Shown: in pieces, positions 28,423 through 37,879 of the stretch
Numbering within the stretch: position 1 is the first letter of the stretch
Layout: each line of letters begins with the position of its first letter
Assembly (NCBI RefSeq): GCF_021390575.1
Contig: NZ_JAJEJQ010000001.1
Location: 124,001-188,000 of the forward strand
Direction of reading: 5' to 3'
DNA from: Paraburkholderia adhaesiva
GTDB taxonomy: Bacteria; Pseudomonadota; Gammaproteobacteria; Burkholderiales; Burkholderiaceae
DNA: 64,000 bases
The notes under the pieces: generated by a model
Told to the model about the DNA's origin: nothing
The model's input: the letters and a program-made list of their open reading frames with translations, nothing else
Databases searched by the model: none
Made by a program: the position numbers and the translations under genes

Positions 28423-29091
28423 TTGAAAATACCCGCTCACGCTCCGCTTCATCTGCTGCACCAGGTGCCGATCGGCACGCTTGCGACCCATGCGCGCGAG
28501 CCGCACGGCTTTCCGTATCCGACCGTGATGCCGTTCGCGCCGGATGCGTCTCATCGCCCGGTCATCCTGGTAAGCCGGCTCGCCGAGCACACGCGCAATC
28601 TTCAGGACGACCCGCGCGCGGGTTTTCTCGTCGCACATGCGCCGGACGGCGATGTGCTCAACGGACCGCGCGAAACGCTGTTGGGCCAGTTCGCGCCGGT
28701 CGACGCCGACCGCGAAGGGGCCGTCGCGCGCCGCTACCTGCGCTATCACCCGGACGCCGAGCGCTACCTCGCGCTAGGCGACTTCGCGTTCTGGGTGCTG
28801 TACGTCGAACGGCTGCGCTATATCGCCGGATTCGGCGCGATGGGCTGGCTGAACGGTGCGGAACTCGACACGCTCGATCCGCTTCCCGAAGAGGAGGAGG
28901 TCACGCTGATTGCGTTTTTCGAGGGGCATCCGGCGCGGCGGACGGGGCTCGAACTGGCGGGCGTCGACCGCTACGGCGCCGACCTGAAGATCGACGGCGT
29001 GCGCACGCGCTTTATCTTCGATGCACCGCAGCTCGATCTCCAATCCTTGCATGCTGTGCTGGCGGATTGCGTGGAGCGCCACCAGGGCTGA
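28423..29091 (+). CDS. HugZ-like pyridoxamine 5'-phosphate oxidase-family protein
   Basis: About 222 residues. The N-terminal split-barrel FMN-binding-like domain opens HAPLHLLHQVPIGTLATHAREPHGFPYPT, followed by VSRLAEHTRNLQDDPRAGFLV. The C-terminal DUF2470-like domain contains FFEGHPARRTGLELAGVDRYGADLKI. This pair is that of HugZ/HutZ haem-related proteins and of general-stress PNPOx-like proteins. A TTG at 28423 preceded by GAGGACGCACC fits best as start (MKIPAHAPLHLL). A GTG at 28366 in the same frame is an alternative. A 12-codon out-of-frame ATG reading frame (28391-28426) overlaps the TTG and might couple translation. No haem-uptake genes are adjacent. Confidence 0.82.
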   Translation: MKIPAHAPLHLLHQVPIGTLATHAREPHGFPYPTVMPFAPDASHRPVILVSRLAEHTRNLQDDPRAGFLVAHAPDGDVLNGPRETLLGQFAPVDADREGAVARRYLRYHPDAERYLALGDFAFWVLYVERLRYIAGFGAMGWLNGAELDTLDPLPEEEEVTLIAFFEGHPARRTGLELAGVDRYGADLKIDGVRTRFIFDAPQLDLQSLHAVLADCVERHQG

Positions 29092-29492
29092 ATGATTTTT
29101 CGGAAGCTGCGCCGGCAGATATCGGGGTCTCGTGGATTATCGGGCGCAGTTGTCCTCGCCGTCATCCTCAACGGTTCTGAAGTTCTCACGCGATGAAATG
29201 TTTTTGCATTTCTGAACCATTTAATTTTCATTGTTTGATAATTCTTAAGGCGAGATTAATATGCAAAATAGGCGTACGTAAAAATACTGATTCGCACCCA
29301 TTGAAAGTCACTGGATGTCCGGCCTGCATCTGAACGTTATCGAAAGAGCCTTCTATTAATTTTTATAGTTTGCGCTATTGCGCGCATTCAATTCTGTGTT
29401 AATCTCGCCTCCACTTTCCGGGGCGCAGATCAGTCTTTCGGTATACCCGCACTAGACCGGTAGCCATAATTGCCTAAACCACAAGGGTACCT
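29092..29492. other. AT-rich region upstream of the H-NS gene
   Basis: Four hundred bases well below the local GC level, from about 29160 to 29400. The only structure is a pair of inverted 12-base arms listed separately. This is typical of autoregulated H-NS-family promoters, where curved AT-rich DNA is bound by the protein itself; that is inference. No gene was found. Confidence 0.5.
29248..29410. repeat. Widely spaced inverted repeat AGGCGAGATTAA / TTAATCTCGCCT
   Basis: AGGCGAGATTAA (29248-29259) is the exact reverse complement of TTAATCTCGCCT (29399-29410), 139 bases apart, within the AT-rich promoter region of the H-NS gene. The spacing suits DNA bridging or looping rather than an RNA hairpin. 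Confidence 0.55.
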
Positions 29493-29798
29493 ATGTCTTC
29501 CTACAAGGAACTACTCGCCCAGCGTGAAAAGCTGGAGAAGCAGATTGAAGAGGCGAAGGAGCGCGAATATGCTCAAGTCCTCGATGAAATCAAGCAGAAA
29601 ATGGCCGATTACGGTATTACGCTCGCCGAACTCGGCGGCAGCCGTGCCGGCAGCAAAAACGCCAAGGTGAGCCGCTCGCGCGCCAGCGTTGCCCCTAAAT
29701 ATCGCGATCCGGACAGCGGCAGCACATGGTCGGGTCGTGGCAAACCTCCTCGCTGGATTGCCGGCAAGGATCGCGAAAAGTTTCTGATCCAGAAGTAA
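29493..29798 (+). CDS. H-NS family nucleoid-associated protein
   Basis: A 101-residue protein. The N-terminal coiled coil for oligomerisation is YKELLAQREKLEKQIEEAKEREYAQVLDEIKQKMADYGITLAEL (4-47). A basic linker (SRAGSKNAKVSRSRAS) leads to the C-terminal DNA-binding domain with YRDPDSGSTWSGRGKPPRWI (70-89), the Burkholderiales/Bordetella BpH3-type signature. Homologues bind AT-rich DNA and silence transferred genes. AAGGG lies seven bases before the ATG. Its own upstream region is AT-rich, and a terminator follows 48 bases after the stop. Complete, monocistronic. Confidence 0.95.
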   Translation: MSSYKELLAQREKLEKQIEEAKEREYAQVLDEIKQKMADYGITLAELGGSRAGSKNAKVSRSRASVAPKYRDPDSGSTWSGRGKPPRWIAGKDREKFLIQK

Positions 29799-29844
29799 TT
29801 CGCTACTTACCGCACACGGCGGGCCGTCAAAGTCCGTCGATGCG

Positions 29845-29880
29845 AAAAAGCCGCGCAGTCATCACGACGCGCGGCTTTTT
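29845..29880 (+). terminator. Intrinsic terminator after the H-NS gene
   Basis: AAAAAGCCGCGC (29845-29856), loop of 12, GCGCGGCTTTTT (29869-29880), with further Ts. Confidence 0.9.
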
Positions 29881-30034
29881 TTTGCCCGCAATACAGCCGC
29901 CGAATTTCGTGAACGAGAATGCGTCGCGTTCTTGTAGGCGTATGATTTTAAAGAATTTCATGAGGTAATCTCGAAGTTGAACAGGTTGTCCGATTACAAT
30001 TGCGGAAAATCCCTGATTCATCTTTTTCCCCTGT

Positions 30035-31201
30035 ATGACCTCTACAGCCGATACGCAACTCTCGGATAAGAACCAGGTTGCGCGCAAAACCACGCTCGTG
30101 AGCGTCGCCGTCAATTCGGTGCTCGTCGTCCTGCAAATCGTCGTTGGCGTGTTCGCGCATTCCCAGGCACTCGTCGCAGACGGTGTTCATTCGTTTGCCG
30201 ATCTCGTTTCCGATTTCGTCGTCCTGCTGGCCAACCGTCATAGCGGCGCCAAGCCGGATGCCGATCACAATTACGGCCACAGCCGTTATGAAACTGTCGC
30301 TTCGCTTTTCCTCGGCGCGTTGCTGATTGCGGTCGGCATCGGCATGCTGTGGCGTGCCGGCACGCGCATCGCCAATCTCGACGCGATTCCGCCCGTGCAC
30401 ATGAGTGCGCTCGTCGTCGCGATTTTCGTGCTCTTTTCCAAGGAAGGGCTCTTCCGTTACATGCTGCGCGAGGCTCAGCGCGTGCGCTCGCAAATGCTGA
30501 TCGCCAACGCCTGGCATGCGCGTTCGGATGCGGCGTCGTCGCTCGTGGTCGCGATCGGCATTGTCGGTTCGCTCGCCGGCGTGCGGCTCCTCGACCCGAT
30601 CGCGGCGGCGATCGTCGGCTTCATGGTGGCACGCATGGGCTGGGTGTTCGGCTGGGACGCGTTGCAGGACCTCTCCGACCGCGCACTCGACGAAGCCGCT
30701 ACCGCCGACCTGCGCGCGCTGCTGCTCGCGACGCCGGGCGTGCTCGACCTCCACGAAATGCGCACGCGCAAGGCCGGCGACCTCGCGCTCGTAGATGCGC
30801 ACATCCTCGTCGATCCCATGATCTCGGTCTCCGAAGGGCACTACATCGCAGAGGCGGCCCGCCTGCGCGTGCTCACCGATCCGCGCGTGCTCGACGCGCT
30901 GATCCACGTCGATCCCGAGGACGACATGCACGTGCGCTCGGTGGCGAATCTGCCCGCGCGCCAGGCGCTCATCGGGACGTTGCGCGACGCGTTCGCCAAA
31001 TATGGCGTACACGTCGAGTCGGTGACGCTGCACTATCTGAGCACGGGGCTCGCGGTGCAGGTGGCGCTCGCGGCCAGCGATGACGTCGCGCGCCTCGCGG
31101 GCGTCGATCTCGACGCGATCAAGCGCTTGATCGGCGCAAGCCAGCTCGACGTGACGCACGTTGTGAGCACTCAGGCCGCTCTGGGTCCGGCGCACACGTA
31201 A
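30035..31201 (+). CDS. Cation diffusion facilitator (CDF) family metal transporter
   Basis: A 388-residue divalent-metal/proton antiporter. Six-helix N-terminal domain with the first metal-site motif in DGVHSFADLVSDFVVLLAN (HxxxD type, about residues 50-69) and the second in NAWHARSDAASSLVVAIG. The loop DADHNYGHSRYETVASL is the standard CDF signature. The cytosolic dimerisation domain follows (DLHEMRTRKAGDLALVDAHILVDP and ISVSEGHYIAEAARL), with an extra C-terminal extension of about 100 residues with a second ferredoxin-like repeat. Typical exports are Zn2+, Fe2+, Co2+ or Mn2+; the ion is unresolved. The start ATG 30035 has no clear Shine-Dalgarno. Confidence 0.92.
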   Translation: MTSTADTQLSDKNQVARKTTLVSVAVNSVLVVLQIVVGVFAHSQALVADGVHSFADLVSDFVVLLANRHSGAKPDADHNYGHSRYETVASLFLGALLIAVGIGMLWRAGTRIANLDAIPPVHMSALVVAIFVLFSKEGLFRYMLREAQRVRSQMLIANAWHARSDAASSLVVAIGIVGSLAGVRLLDPIAAAIVGFMVARMGWVFGWDALQDLSDRALDEAATADLRALLLATPGVLDLHEMRTRKAGDLALVDAHILVDPMISVSEGHYIAEAARLRVLTDPRVLDALIHVDPEDDMHVRSVANLPARQALIGTLRDAFAKYGVHVESVTLHYLSTGLAVQVALAASDDVARLAGVDLDAIKRLIGASQLDVTHVVSTQAALGPAHT

Positions 31202-31292
31202 ATCACGATCCGAAACTGTCGCGCCGCGCGATTCGGACGACCCGCGCGCGGTGGCGTTCAGGGCCGTCCTCCGAAGCCGGGACAGCCTGGCT

Positions 31293-31751
31293 TCAGAGCG
31301 GCAGTTGGGTATCGAACTTGATTTCGCGAAGCACGACGCTCGTGCGCACCTGTGCGACGGCCGGAATGCGAAAGATGCGCTCGTGCAGGAAGGTGTCGTA
31401 GGCCTTGATGTCAGGCGCGACGATCTTGAGGATGTAGTCGGATTCGCCGGTCGTGCTATAGCACTCGGTGACTTCGGGGCACGTGGCGATCTCACGCTCG
31501 AACTGCTCGACACCGCCTTCGGTGTGGCGCGTGAGATGGATATGCGCGAGCGCGCAGACGTGCAGGCCGAGCTTTTCCCGATCGAGCAGCGCCGTATAAC
31601 GCTGGATCACGCCCGATTGCTCCATGTCCTTGATACGGCGCCAGCACGGCGTGCTGGACAATCCCACCTGATCCGAAATTTCCTGAACCGACCGGCGCGC
31701 GTCCAGTTGCAGCAGGCGCAGGATCTTTTGCGAGAACGTATCGAGTGTCAA
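31293..31751 (-). CDS. Lrp/AsnC-family transcriptional regulator
   Basis: A 152-residue regulator when started at TTG 31751, which has GGAGG six bases upstream; the frame is open to an ATG 22 codons earlier, but that part has no homology. Helix-turn-helix: ILRLLQLDARRSVQEISDQVGLSSTPCWRRIKDMEQSGVI. The C-terminal RAM ligand-binding domain contains CPEVTECYSTTGESDYILKI. Feast/famine regulators sense amino acids; effector and targets are unknown. It converges on the CDF gene and is followed on its upstream side, same strand, by the exonuclease gene. No amino-acid genes are adjacent. Confidence 0.93.
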   Translation of the reverse strand: MTLDTFSQKILRLLQLDARRSVQEISDQVGLSSTPCWRRIKDMEQSGVIQRYTALLDREKLGLHVCALAHIHLTRHTEGGVEQFEREIATCPEVTECYSTTGESDYILKIVAPDIKAYDTFLHERIFRIPAVAQVRTSVVLREIKFDTQLPL

Positions 31752-31841
31752 CTGCGCCTCCGTTTGCGTCGCCGTATTACTGAATGTTAGAGGGCAGGAG
31801 AACGAAACGCAATGCACAACGGCATTGATGAGGCGGATTGT

Positions 31842-32486
31842 CTAATTTGATGGTTCGTCGGCGGCATTTTGCCCTGAGGCGTCCCTATCAGCGACCGTCG
31901 CCTCACGTGCGGCCTGAGAGGCGCGCAGATCGGCGAGCATGTTGCAGAAGAGCGCGCCTTGCTCGATGGCGTCATCGAGTGCCACGTGCGTGTGCGGATG
32001 GTCGTCGAACCAGTGTTTCGGGAAACGCGGCTTGATGCACTTGCGGTACGGCAGGCCCGTCATCGCAAACGCGAGCGTCTTGATATCGAGCGCCGACCAC
32101 GAAAACGGGCAGCGCCCCGCGAAACGCATCATGTACCAGAACATGTACGTGAAATCGAAGCCCGCGGGCATCGCCACGAACACCGGCTTGCCGGGCAACG
32201 CCTCGACCCACTCCACGTAAGCCACGAGCGCCGCCGCAGGATCTTGCAGATCTTTGCGGCACGCGGCCCACGCTTCGGGCTGCGTCTCCCACCACGCGGC
32301 CTGCACCGGATGCGGCGCCGCGCCTTCGAGCGTGGCCAGATTGGCTGAGAAAGTGGCGATCAGGCGCTTGTCGGCGGTATAGGCCGCCGACGCGAAACTC
32401 AGCATCGAATGCGGACCGGGGATCGGACCGTCCGCCTCGACGTCGGTGCTGACGTAGATTTCCTCGATGGCGACGTTATTAATCAT
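31842..32486 (-). CDS. DEDD-family 3'-5' exonuclease-like protein
   Basis: A 214-residue protein of the RNase H-like exonuclease fold. [19 protein letters not shown] at residues 11-29 holds the Asp-x-Glu metal site (D15, E17). [15 protein letters not shown] lies in the middle, and [20 protein letters not shown] carries the later acidic/His residues (HxAxxD-like). The layout resembles oligoribonuclease/RNase T-type domains used widely in Burkholderia. Its start overlaps the stop of the MBL hydrolase gene by four bases (ATGA), so the two are translationally coupled. The substrate (DNA or RNA ends) is not decided. Confidence 0.85.
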   Translation of the reverse strand: MINNVAIEEIYVSTDVEADGPIPGPHSMLSFASAAYTADKRLIATFSANLATLEGAAPHPVQAAWWETQPEAWAACRKDLQDPAAALVAYVEWVEALPGKPVFVAMPAGFDFTYMFWYMMRFAGRCPFSWSALDIKTLAFAMTGLPYRKCIKPRFPKHWFDDHPHTHVALDDAIEQGALFCNMLADLRASQAAREATVADRDASGQNAADEPSN

Positions 32487-33127
32487 CCGGGTATGCCGTC
32501 TGCTACGTATGGGTTGGAACGGCGCTCTTCTCCGAACGTCGATACCGGGCCGTGGCCGGGTACGAACGTGACGTCGTCGCCGAGCGGCCAGAGCCTCTCG
32601 CGGATCGAGCGGATCAGGTCGGCGTGATTGCCGCGCGGAAAATCGGTACGTCCGATCGAGCCCGCGAACAGCACATCGCCGACGATCGCCAGCCGGTGCT
32701 TCTGGCTGAAGAAGATCACGTGGCCCGGCGTGTGGCCGGGGCAGTGATAGACCTCGAGGTCCTCGTCGCCGAAGTGCACGGTGTCGCCATTCTTGAGCCA
32801 GCGGTCCGGCTCGAAGGCCTCGGCGGCAGGAAAGCCAAAGCGCGTGCTTTGCTGCGGCAGCATGTCGATCCAGAAACGCTCGTCTTCGTGCGGACCTTCG
32901 ATCGGCACGCCGTATTTGGCGGCAAGCGTCTTCGCGCCGGCGCAGTGATCGACGTGACCGTGTGTCAGCAGGACCTTTTCGAGCTGTACCTCCTGACGCG
33001 CGAGTTCGGCCTCGATGCGATCGAGATCGCCGCCTGGATCGATGACGGCCGCGCGGCGCGTTGCTTCGCAGACGAGCAGCGAACAGTTTTGCTGGAAGGG
33101 TGTGACGGGAATCAGCGTGACTTTCAT
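32483..33127 (-). CDS. MBL-fold metallo-hydrolase (GloB/YcbL-like)
   Basis: A 214-residue metallo-beta-lactamase-fold hydrolase starting [21 protein letters not shown] at ATG 33127. The metal motif is [13 protein letters not shown] (THxHxDH at 55-61), with later ligands in [30 protein letters not shown] and [13 protein letters not shown]. The short length and [11 protein letters not shown] segment match the YcbL/glyoxalase II-like group that hydrolyses thioesters such as S-lactoylglutathione, though the in vivo role is often unclear. It is first in a two-gene operon with the exonuclease. The 700-base region upstream separates it from divergent rlpA. Confidence 0.9.
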   Translation of the reverse strand: MKVTLIPVTPFQQNCSLLVCEATRRAAVIDPGGDLDRIEAELARQEVQLEKVLLTHGHVDHCAGAKTLAAKYGVPIEGPHEDERFWIDMLPQQSTRFGFPAAEAFEPDRWLKNGDTVHFGDEDLEVYHCPGHTPGHVIFFSQKHRLAIVGDVLFAGSIGRTDFPRGNHADLIRSIRERLWPLGDDVTFVPGHGPVSTFGEERRSNPYVADGIPG

Positions 33128-33839
33128 GCGCCTCTTTGGATCGCGAGGAACGGACGGCCGCGAGAGACGGGCCGCTGCCAAAGCTCCGATTGTACCGGCG
33201 CGCACGAGGGACCGCCGAGCGTTCCCTCCAATCGCCGGGAACGCCCGCCAGATAAGGCCTGGCGACGGGCGTTGTTACAATTGTAGTTAAAATTACGTAA
33301 ATTCTGAGGGTTGCGCGGGTGACAGCTATTCTTTTTGGGTATAATGCCGGCCAACACGAACGTTTTTCGTGCTTTCAATGGGCGATGTGACCCGCTTAAC
33401 AGGGTCTCGATTCATCGCTGTCATGTAGTGCCATTGTCGGATGACCGCCTTTGCGCGGACTGAAGCGATGGCAAATCAGGTGCCGATCCGATCGGCACCG
33501 CACGTCTTGTCCAGCCAGGCGCCGCGCGCCTGCAACGGCCTTGCTGCCGTGACGCTGGATGGGGCCTACGCCGCTGTTCCTGTGCGCCGTGTGTCACCGG
33601 CGCGCCAGAACGTGGATGCCATGTTCGATGGCGGCGTGTGGGGTCTGGTCCGGTTGCCGGGGAGCGGCTGCACCAGACGTGAAAGATAACTAGCGGTTGG
33701 TGACCCAAAAGGGGTCGCATTTTGGTGCCGGCTCAAACTCGCCTTTTGCGAGAGGAGTACTGCCGCACCTGCAGCCGCCGAAGCCTTTCCGCCGTGTGCA
33801 ACATCGCCGCGTGGGGCTTCGACATGTGATGGCAAGCTT
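33128..33839. other. Long, hairpin-rich geneless region before rlpA
   Basis: About 710 bases with no convincing protein gene. The left 190 bases are the divergent promoter area. From about 33352 rightward the plus strand could fold into several hairpins: CACGAA/TTCGTG (33356-33372), GACCC-N8-GGGTC nested inside GCGATG/CATCGC (about 33383-33418), GGTGCCGAT-CCG-ATCGGCACC (33479-33499), GACCC/GGGTC near 33703-33717 and CTCGC-CTTTT-GCGAG near 33748-33762. It may be an untranslated leader or an unrecognised RNA. An 82-codon frame at 33441-33689 crosses it but lacks a ribosome-binding site and family likeness. Confidence 0.45.
33319..33345 (+). promoter_or_regulatory. Sigma-70-like promoter upstream of the rlpA leader
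   Basis: The -10 hexamer TATAAT (33340-33345) is perfect. GTGACA (33319-33324) matches five of six bases of the -35 consensus but with a 15-base spacer, shorter than ideal. Transcription would start near 33352 and run toward rlpA. Confidence 0.55.
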
Positions 33840-34439
33840 ATGAAAATCAGACTACCTCGAAGATGCGGGAGTCTCGCAGCCGTTTTCGTGCTGGCCGGTT
33901 GTGCCATGCCGCCGAGTTCGCAGAACCAGGCGGACGACACGGCACTCCGGACCGGCGACGCGCAGAACGGATTCTTCGCGCCGCAGGCCTACGACACGGC
34001 GCTCGCGGCCCTGCCCGCGTCGGGCACCGGTAGCGACAAGTCGCTCGCCGACGCTCAGCCGATCGGCGGTGGCCCGGACATTTCGACGTACCACCAGGCC
34101 GGCCGTGCGTCGTGGTATGGCCGTGCTTTCCACGGCCACAAGACTGCAAGCGGCGAGCGCTTCAACATGCAAGCGCTGACCGCAGCGCACCGCACATTGC
34201 CGCTCGGTTCGTACGTGCGCGTGACCGTGCCGCTCACCCATAAGTCGATCGTCGTGAAGATCAACGATCGTGGGCCGTTTGCACGCGGTCGCGTGATCGA
34301 CCTTTCGTATGCCGCAGCCAAGAAACTCGGTCTGCAGCACGCAGGCGTCGCGAGCGTGAAGATCGAAGGCCTTTCGATCCAGGAAGGACGTACCGAGATC
34401 TCGGAGCAACTCGCTTCGAACACGGACAGCGTACGCTGA
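33840..34439 (+). CDS. rlpA: RlpA-family septal ring lytic transglycosylase (lipoprotein)
   Basis: A 199-residue lipoprotein. The signal is MKIRLPRRCGSLAAVFVLAGC with lipobox LAGC at 18-21. The double-psi beta-barrel domain runs from about 88 to 175: GRASWYGRAFHGHKTASGERFNMQALTAAHRTLPLG and VVKINDRGPFARGRVIDLSYAAAKKL, with the acidic/His residues of active RlpA. No SPOR domain follows, so it is a short form. RlpA proteins cleave naked glycan strands at the division septum. No strong ribosome-binding site is seen. A long structured leader precedes it; a terminator follows 19 bases after the stop. Confidence 0.92.
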   Translation: MKIRLPRRCGSLAAVFVLAGCAMPPSSQNQADDTALRTGDAQNGFFAPQAYDTALAALPASGTGSDKSLADAQPIGGGPDISTYHQAGRASWYGRAFHGHKTASGERFNMQALTAAHRTLPLGSYVRVTVPLTHKSIVVKINDRGPFARGRVIDLSYAAAKKLGLQHAGVASVKIEGLSIQEGRTEISEQLASNTDSVR

Positions 34440-34457
34440 TCGTCGTGCCGGATTCGA

Positions 34458-34482
34458 GAAGGGCCGCCGCTGGCGGCCCTTC
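34458..34482. terminator. Intrinsic terminator between convergent rlpA and rsmI
   Basis: GAAGGGCCGCC (34458-34468), loop GCT, GGCGGCCCTTC (34472-34482). The T-run is weak on both sides, but it sits exactly between the two converging genes. Confidence 0.7.
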
Positions 34483-34488
34483 GTCATT

Positions 34489-35376
34489 TCAGTCGCCCTC
34501 TTCTTCCTCGCCCTTCAGTTCGAGCGCGCGCGTGTAGAGCGCGTTGCGCGATGCGCCGGTCAGCGCTGCCGCGAGCTTCGCGGCGCTTTTCACCGGCACC
34601 TCCTGCAGGAGCACCCGCAACAGCGCGTCGTGATCCTCGCCCGACGCCGCCGCGGCGTGCGCCCCCTCGACGACCAGCACGAACTCTCCGCGTTGACGAT
34701 TCGCGTCCTCCGCGAGCCACGCTGGCCCTTCGGCCAGGGTGCATCGATGCAGCGACTCATGTAGCTTCGTTATTTCGCGGGCGATCAACAGACGCCGCCC
34801 CGGACCGAATGCGTCCGCGAGAGCCTGCACGGTTTCCACGATGCGATGCGGCGCTTCGTAGAACACCATCGCGTGCTCGTGCGCAACGAGCGGTTGCAAT
34901 GCGGAGGCACGCTGCTTCGGCTTTGGCGGAAGGAAGCCGACGAACGTGAAAGTCGCCACCCAGTCGCCGGCTGCGCTCAAGGCGGTCGCGAGCGCACTTG
35001 CGCCGGGCAGCGGCACGACCTGGAAACCGGCTTCGCGCACTGCGTCGACGAGCTTCGCTCCCGGGTCGGAAATGCCGGGCGTGCCCGCGTCGGACACGCA
35101 GGCCACGCGCTCGCCAGCACGCAGAAAGTCGATGACGCGCTGCGCTGCCTCACGCTCGTTGTGCTCGTGCACGGCGATGAGCGGCTTCGAAATGCCGTAA
35201 CGCGTGAGCAACTGGCCCGTGTTGCGCGTGTCCTCGGCGGCGATGCGGTCGACGAGACCGAGGACGTGCAGCGCGCGCAAGGTGATGTCGGCGAGATTGC
35301 CGATGGGCGTCGCCACGACGTACAGCGTGGCGGCCGGATATTGCTGGGCCTGTGCGAGTTCGAGGAGGGACGTCAT
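34489..35376 (-). CDS. rsmI: 16S rRNA (cytidine(1402)-2'-O)-methyltransferase
   Basis: A 295-residue SAM-dependent methyltransferase of the tetrapyrrole-methylase fold. [21 protein letters not shown] (about 16-36) is the diagnostic N-terminus of RsmI. It continues with [50 protein letters not shown] and [12 protein letters not shown]. The C-terminal HTH-like extension [25 protein letters not shown] is also typical. It 2'-O-methylates C1402 in the decoding centre. ATG 35376 is chosen; the open frame upstream of it lacks homology. The neighbour yraN diverges 37 bases away, the same gene pairing as yraL/yraN in enterobacteria. Confidence 0.95.
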   Translation of the reverse strand: MTSLLELAQAQQYPAATLYVVATPIGNLADITLRALHVLGLVDRIAAEDTRNTGQLLTRYGISKPLIAVHEHNEREAAQRVIDFLRAGERVACVSDAGTPGISDPGAKLVDAVREAGFQVVPLPGASALATALSAAGDWVATFTFVGFLPPKPKQRASALQPLVAHEHAMVFYEAPHRIVETVQALADAFGPGRRLLIAREITKLHESLHRCTLAEGPAWLAEDANRQRGEFVLVVEGAHAAAASGEDHDALLRVLLQEVPVKSAAKLAAALTGASRNALYTRALELKGEEEEGD

Positions 35377-35413
35377 GACACGGAACGCGCGAACGCAAGA
35401 AAAGAGGTCGACA

Positions 35414-36028
35414 TTGTGCCACGCGAGGGTTCGCGAAGCGGCGGGCGAGGGTGCTGGCGATGTCGCGGAACGTGCGGCCCTCGCACGTCGCTTTAGCGGC
35501 GATCTCCAGTGCCGGCTGACGCGGAGCGACAACAGGCCCGCGCGCGACTCGAAACCTTCAGGCGTCGTGACGCCCACGGGCACCCCGTCTTCCCCGGCAA
35601 AATTCCCGCGCACCGACAACTTTCCCGCGCGTCGCGAGTCCAACGCCGGACCGCGCGCCGCTGGTGCCCGTTTCGAAGCGCACGCGCTCGCATTTCTGCA
35701 ACGTCAACGGCTCGTCCTGGTCGCGCGCAACGTGCTTTGCCGTGGCGGCGAACTCGACCTCGTGATGCGCGAGCGCGATGGCACGCTGGTCTTTGTCGAA
35801 GTGCGCGCGCGCAAGTGGCGCGGTTACGGCGGTGCCGCGGCGAGCGTTGGGTGGCACAAGCAGCAGCGCATCGTGCGTGCTGCCCGGCAGTTTCTTGCGG
35901 CAGGTGCCCTGGGAGAAAGTGCACACGAACGCGGGCAGGGCCTGCCGCCGTGCCGGTTCGACGTCATTGCGTTCGAGAGCGGGCGCCTCGAATGGCTGCG
36001 CGACGCCTTTCGCGCCGACGACCGATGA
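35414..36028 (+). CDS. YraN family (UPF0102) endonuclease-like protein
   Basis: A protein of about 204 residues from a TTG start at 35414 ([13 protein letters not shown]), with AAGAGGTCGACA upstream. Burkholderia YraN proteins begin MCHAR, which supports it. The nuclease-like core is at the C-terminus: [52 protein letters not shown], where the Glu-Leu-Asp and Val-Glu-Val-Arg residues fit a PD-(D/E)xK fold. The N-terminal ~70 residues are poorly conserved and make it longer than the ~120-145 usual in the family. The molecular role is not established; it is always near rsmI and diaA. Confidence 0.85.
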   Translation: MCHARVREAAGEGAGDVAERAALARRFSGDLQCRLTRSDNRPARDSKPSGVVTPTGTPSSPAKFPRTDNFPARRESNAGPRAAGARFEAHALAFLQRQRLVLVARNVLCRGGELDLVMRERDGTLVFVEVRARKWRGYGGAAASVGWHKQQRIVRAARQFLAAGALGESAHERGQGLPPCRFDVIAFESGRLEWLRDAFRADDR

Positions 36029-36117
36029 ATACGCGGAGAACGCCCGCGAGTGCGCTAAACTTGCATCAATCCGCATACATGCAAGCGGTTTTCCGCGCTG
36101 CAGGCAGCACAACATAG

Positions 36118-36726
<609 letters not shown>

Positions 36727-36755
36727 CACCGACGGACGGACGAAGGAGAGTGACG

Positions 36756-37541
36756 TTGAAGAGCAGATATGGCATCCATGGCGCGGTGGCGCGAACGGCC
36801 CTGACGATCGGATTCGCGGCCGCACTCTCGGCGAGCCTTCAGGGCTGCTTTGTTGCGCTGGCGGGCGCGGCCGGCGGATCGGCTCTGGTGGCGACCGACC
36901 GGCGCACGGTGGGCTCGCAGACCGAAGACCGCGAGATTCAGGTGAAGGCGCTTTCGGATCTCAGCAAAAACCTGCCGGACACGTCGCATATCAATGTGGC
37001 TGTGTTCAACCAGCGCGTGCTGCTAACCGGCGAAGTGCCGGATGAAAGCTCGAAGCAGAAAGCCGAGGCGTTGACGCGGGCTATCGCGAATGTTGGCTCG
37101 GTGGTGAACGAGCTGGCGGTGTTGCCTGCGAGTTCATTCTCCTCGCGGGCTAACGATTCGTATCTCGAAGGGCGCGTGAAGGGTGAACTGGTCGCGTATA
37201 AGGATATTTCTGCGAACAACTTCAAGGTCGTTAGCGAGCGTGGGATCGTCTATCTGATGGGGCTCGTGACGCCGGACGAAGGCAGCATTGCCGCCGATGC
37301 TACTAGCAAGGTGATGGGTGTTCAGAAGGTCGTGAAGGTCTATCAGTACATTCAGCCTGGGCAGACAGGTGTTCCGGCTGTGTCGGCGACGAGTGCGCCG
37401 CCGCCGGTCAATGCCGCAGAGGAGCCGACTGTGGGGGCCGTGCCGGATGCTTCGGTGAGTTCGCGGCCTATTGATTCGCAGCCGGCGGCGCCTGGTGGCA
37501 ATTCGCCGTCCGGGCAGTCGGGTACTGGGAAGGCTATGTGA
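36756..37541 (+). CDS. BON-domain lipoprotein (DolP/YraP-like)
   Basis: A protein of 261 residues from TTG 36756 (MKSRYGIHGAVARTALTIGFAAALSASLQGC), with AAGGAG seven bases upstream. The lipobox LQGC lies at 28-31, so it is a lipoprotein. Two BON domains follow: INVAVFNQRVLLTGEVPDESSKQKAEALTRAIANVGSVVNEL and FKVVSERGIVYLMGLVTPDEGSIAADATSKVMGVQKVVKVY. The C-terminal ~50 residues are Pro/Ala/Ser-rich, beyond the E. coli DolP length of 191. DolP homologues guard outer-membrane integrity. It follows diaA by 29 bases as in yraOP, and its stop overlaps the start of the cytochrome gene. Confidence 0.9.
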   Translation: MKSRYGIHGAVARTALTIGFAAALSASLQGCFVALAGAAGGSALVATDRRTVGSQTEDREIQVKALSDLSKNLPDTSHINVAVFNQRVLLTGEVPDESSKQKAEALTRAIANVGSVVNELAVLPASSFSSRANDSYLEGRVKGELVAYKDISANNFKVVSERGIVYLMGLVTPDEGSIAADATSKVMGVQKVVKVYQYIQPGQTGVPAVSATSAPPPVNAAEEPTVGAVPDASVSSRPIDSQPAAPGGNSPSGQSGTGKAM

Positions 37542-37879
37542 TGCGGGGTTTGTGCAGGTTGGTTTTCGCGGTGGCTGGCGGGGCGATGATTCTGGTTTCG
37601 CCTGGCGCTTTTGCTGCCGCGGATGGGTTGAGCGTTGCACGTGCCAATGCTTGCATGGGGTGTCATGCGGTGGATCGTAAGCTCGTCGGGCCTTCGTTTC
37701 AGCAGATCGCGGCGCGGTATAAGAGCGACGCTGGGGCTCAGGGGAAGCTTGAGAAAAAGGTCCGCGATGGTGGGGCTGGGGTTTGGGGGGCGATTCCTAT
37801 GCCCTCGCATCCTGCTATGAGTGCTGGTGATATACGTACCGTTGTTGGTTGGGTGCTTGCGGGGGCGCCTTCCAGGTAG
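37541..37879 (+). CDS. Small periplasmic cytochrome c (class I)
   Basis: A 112-residue monohaem cytochrome. The signal MRGLCRLVFAVAGGAMILVSPGAFAAADG is cut after AFA (about residue 25). The haem site is CMGCH (38-42) and the likely axial Met is in AIPMPSHPAMS (about 87), a layout of the cytochrome c551/c552 group. It starts at ATG 37541, overlapping the stop of the BON lipoprotein by one base (TGATG), with GGAAGG seven bases upstream. An alternative GTG start lies one codon earlier. The codon use turns toward GGG/GGT/TTG from about 37390, unlike upstream genes. Confidence 0.92.
   Translation: MRGLCRLVFAVAGGAMILVSPGAFAAADGLSVARANACMGCHAVDRKLVGPSFQQIAARYKSDAGAQGKLEKKVRDGGAGVWGAIPMPSHPAMSAGDIRTVVGWVLAGAPSR

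Noticed and set aside
33441..33689. 82-codon frame upstream of rlpA
   Set aside because: No Shine-Dalgarno and no domain; the sequence is better explained as a structured leader.
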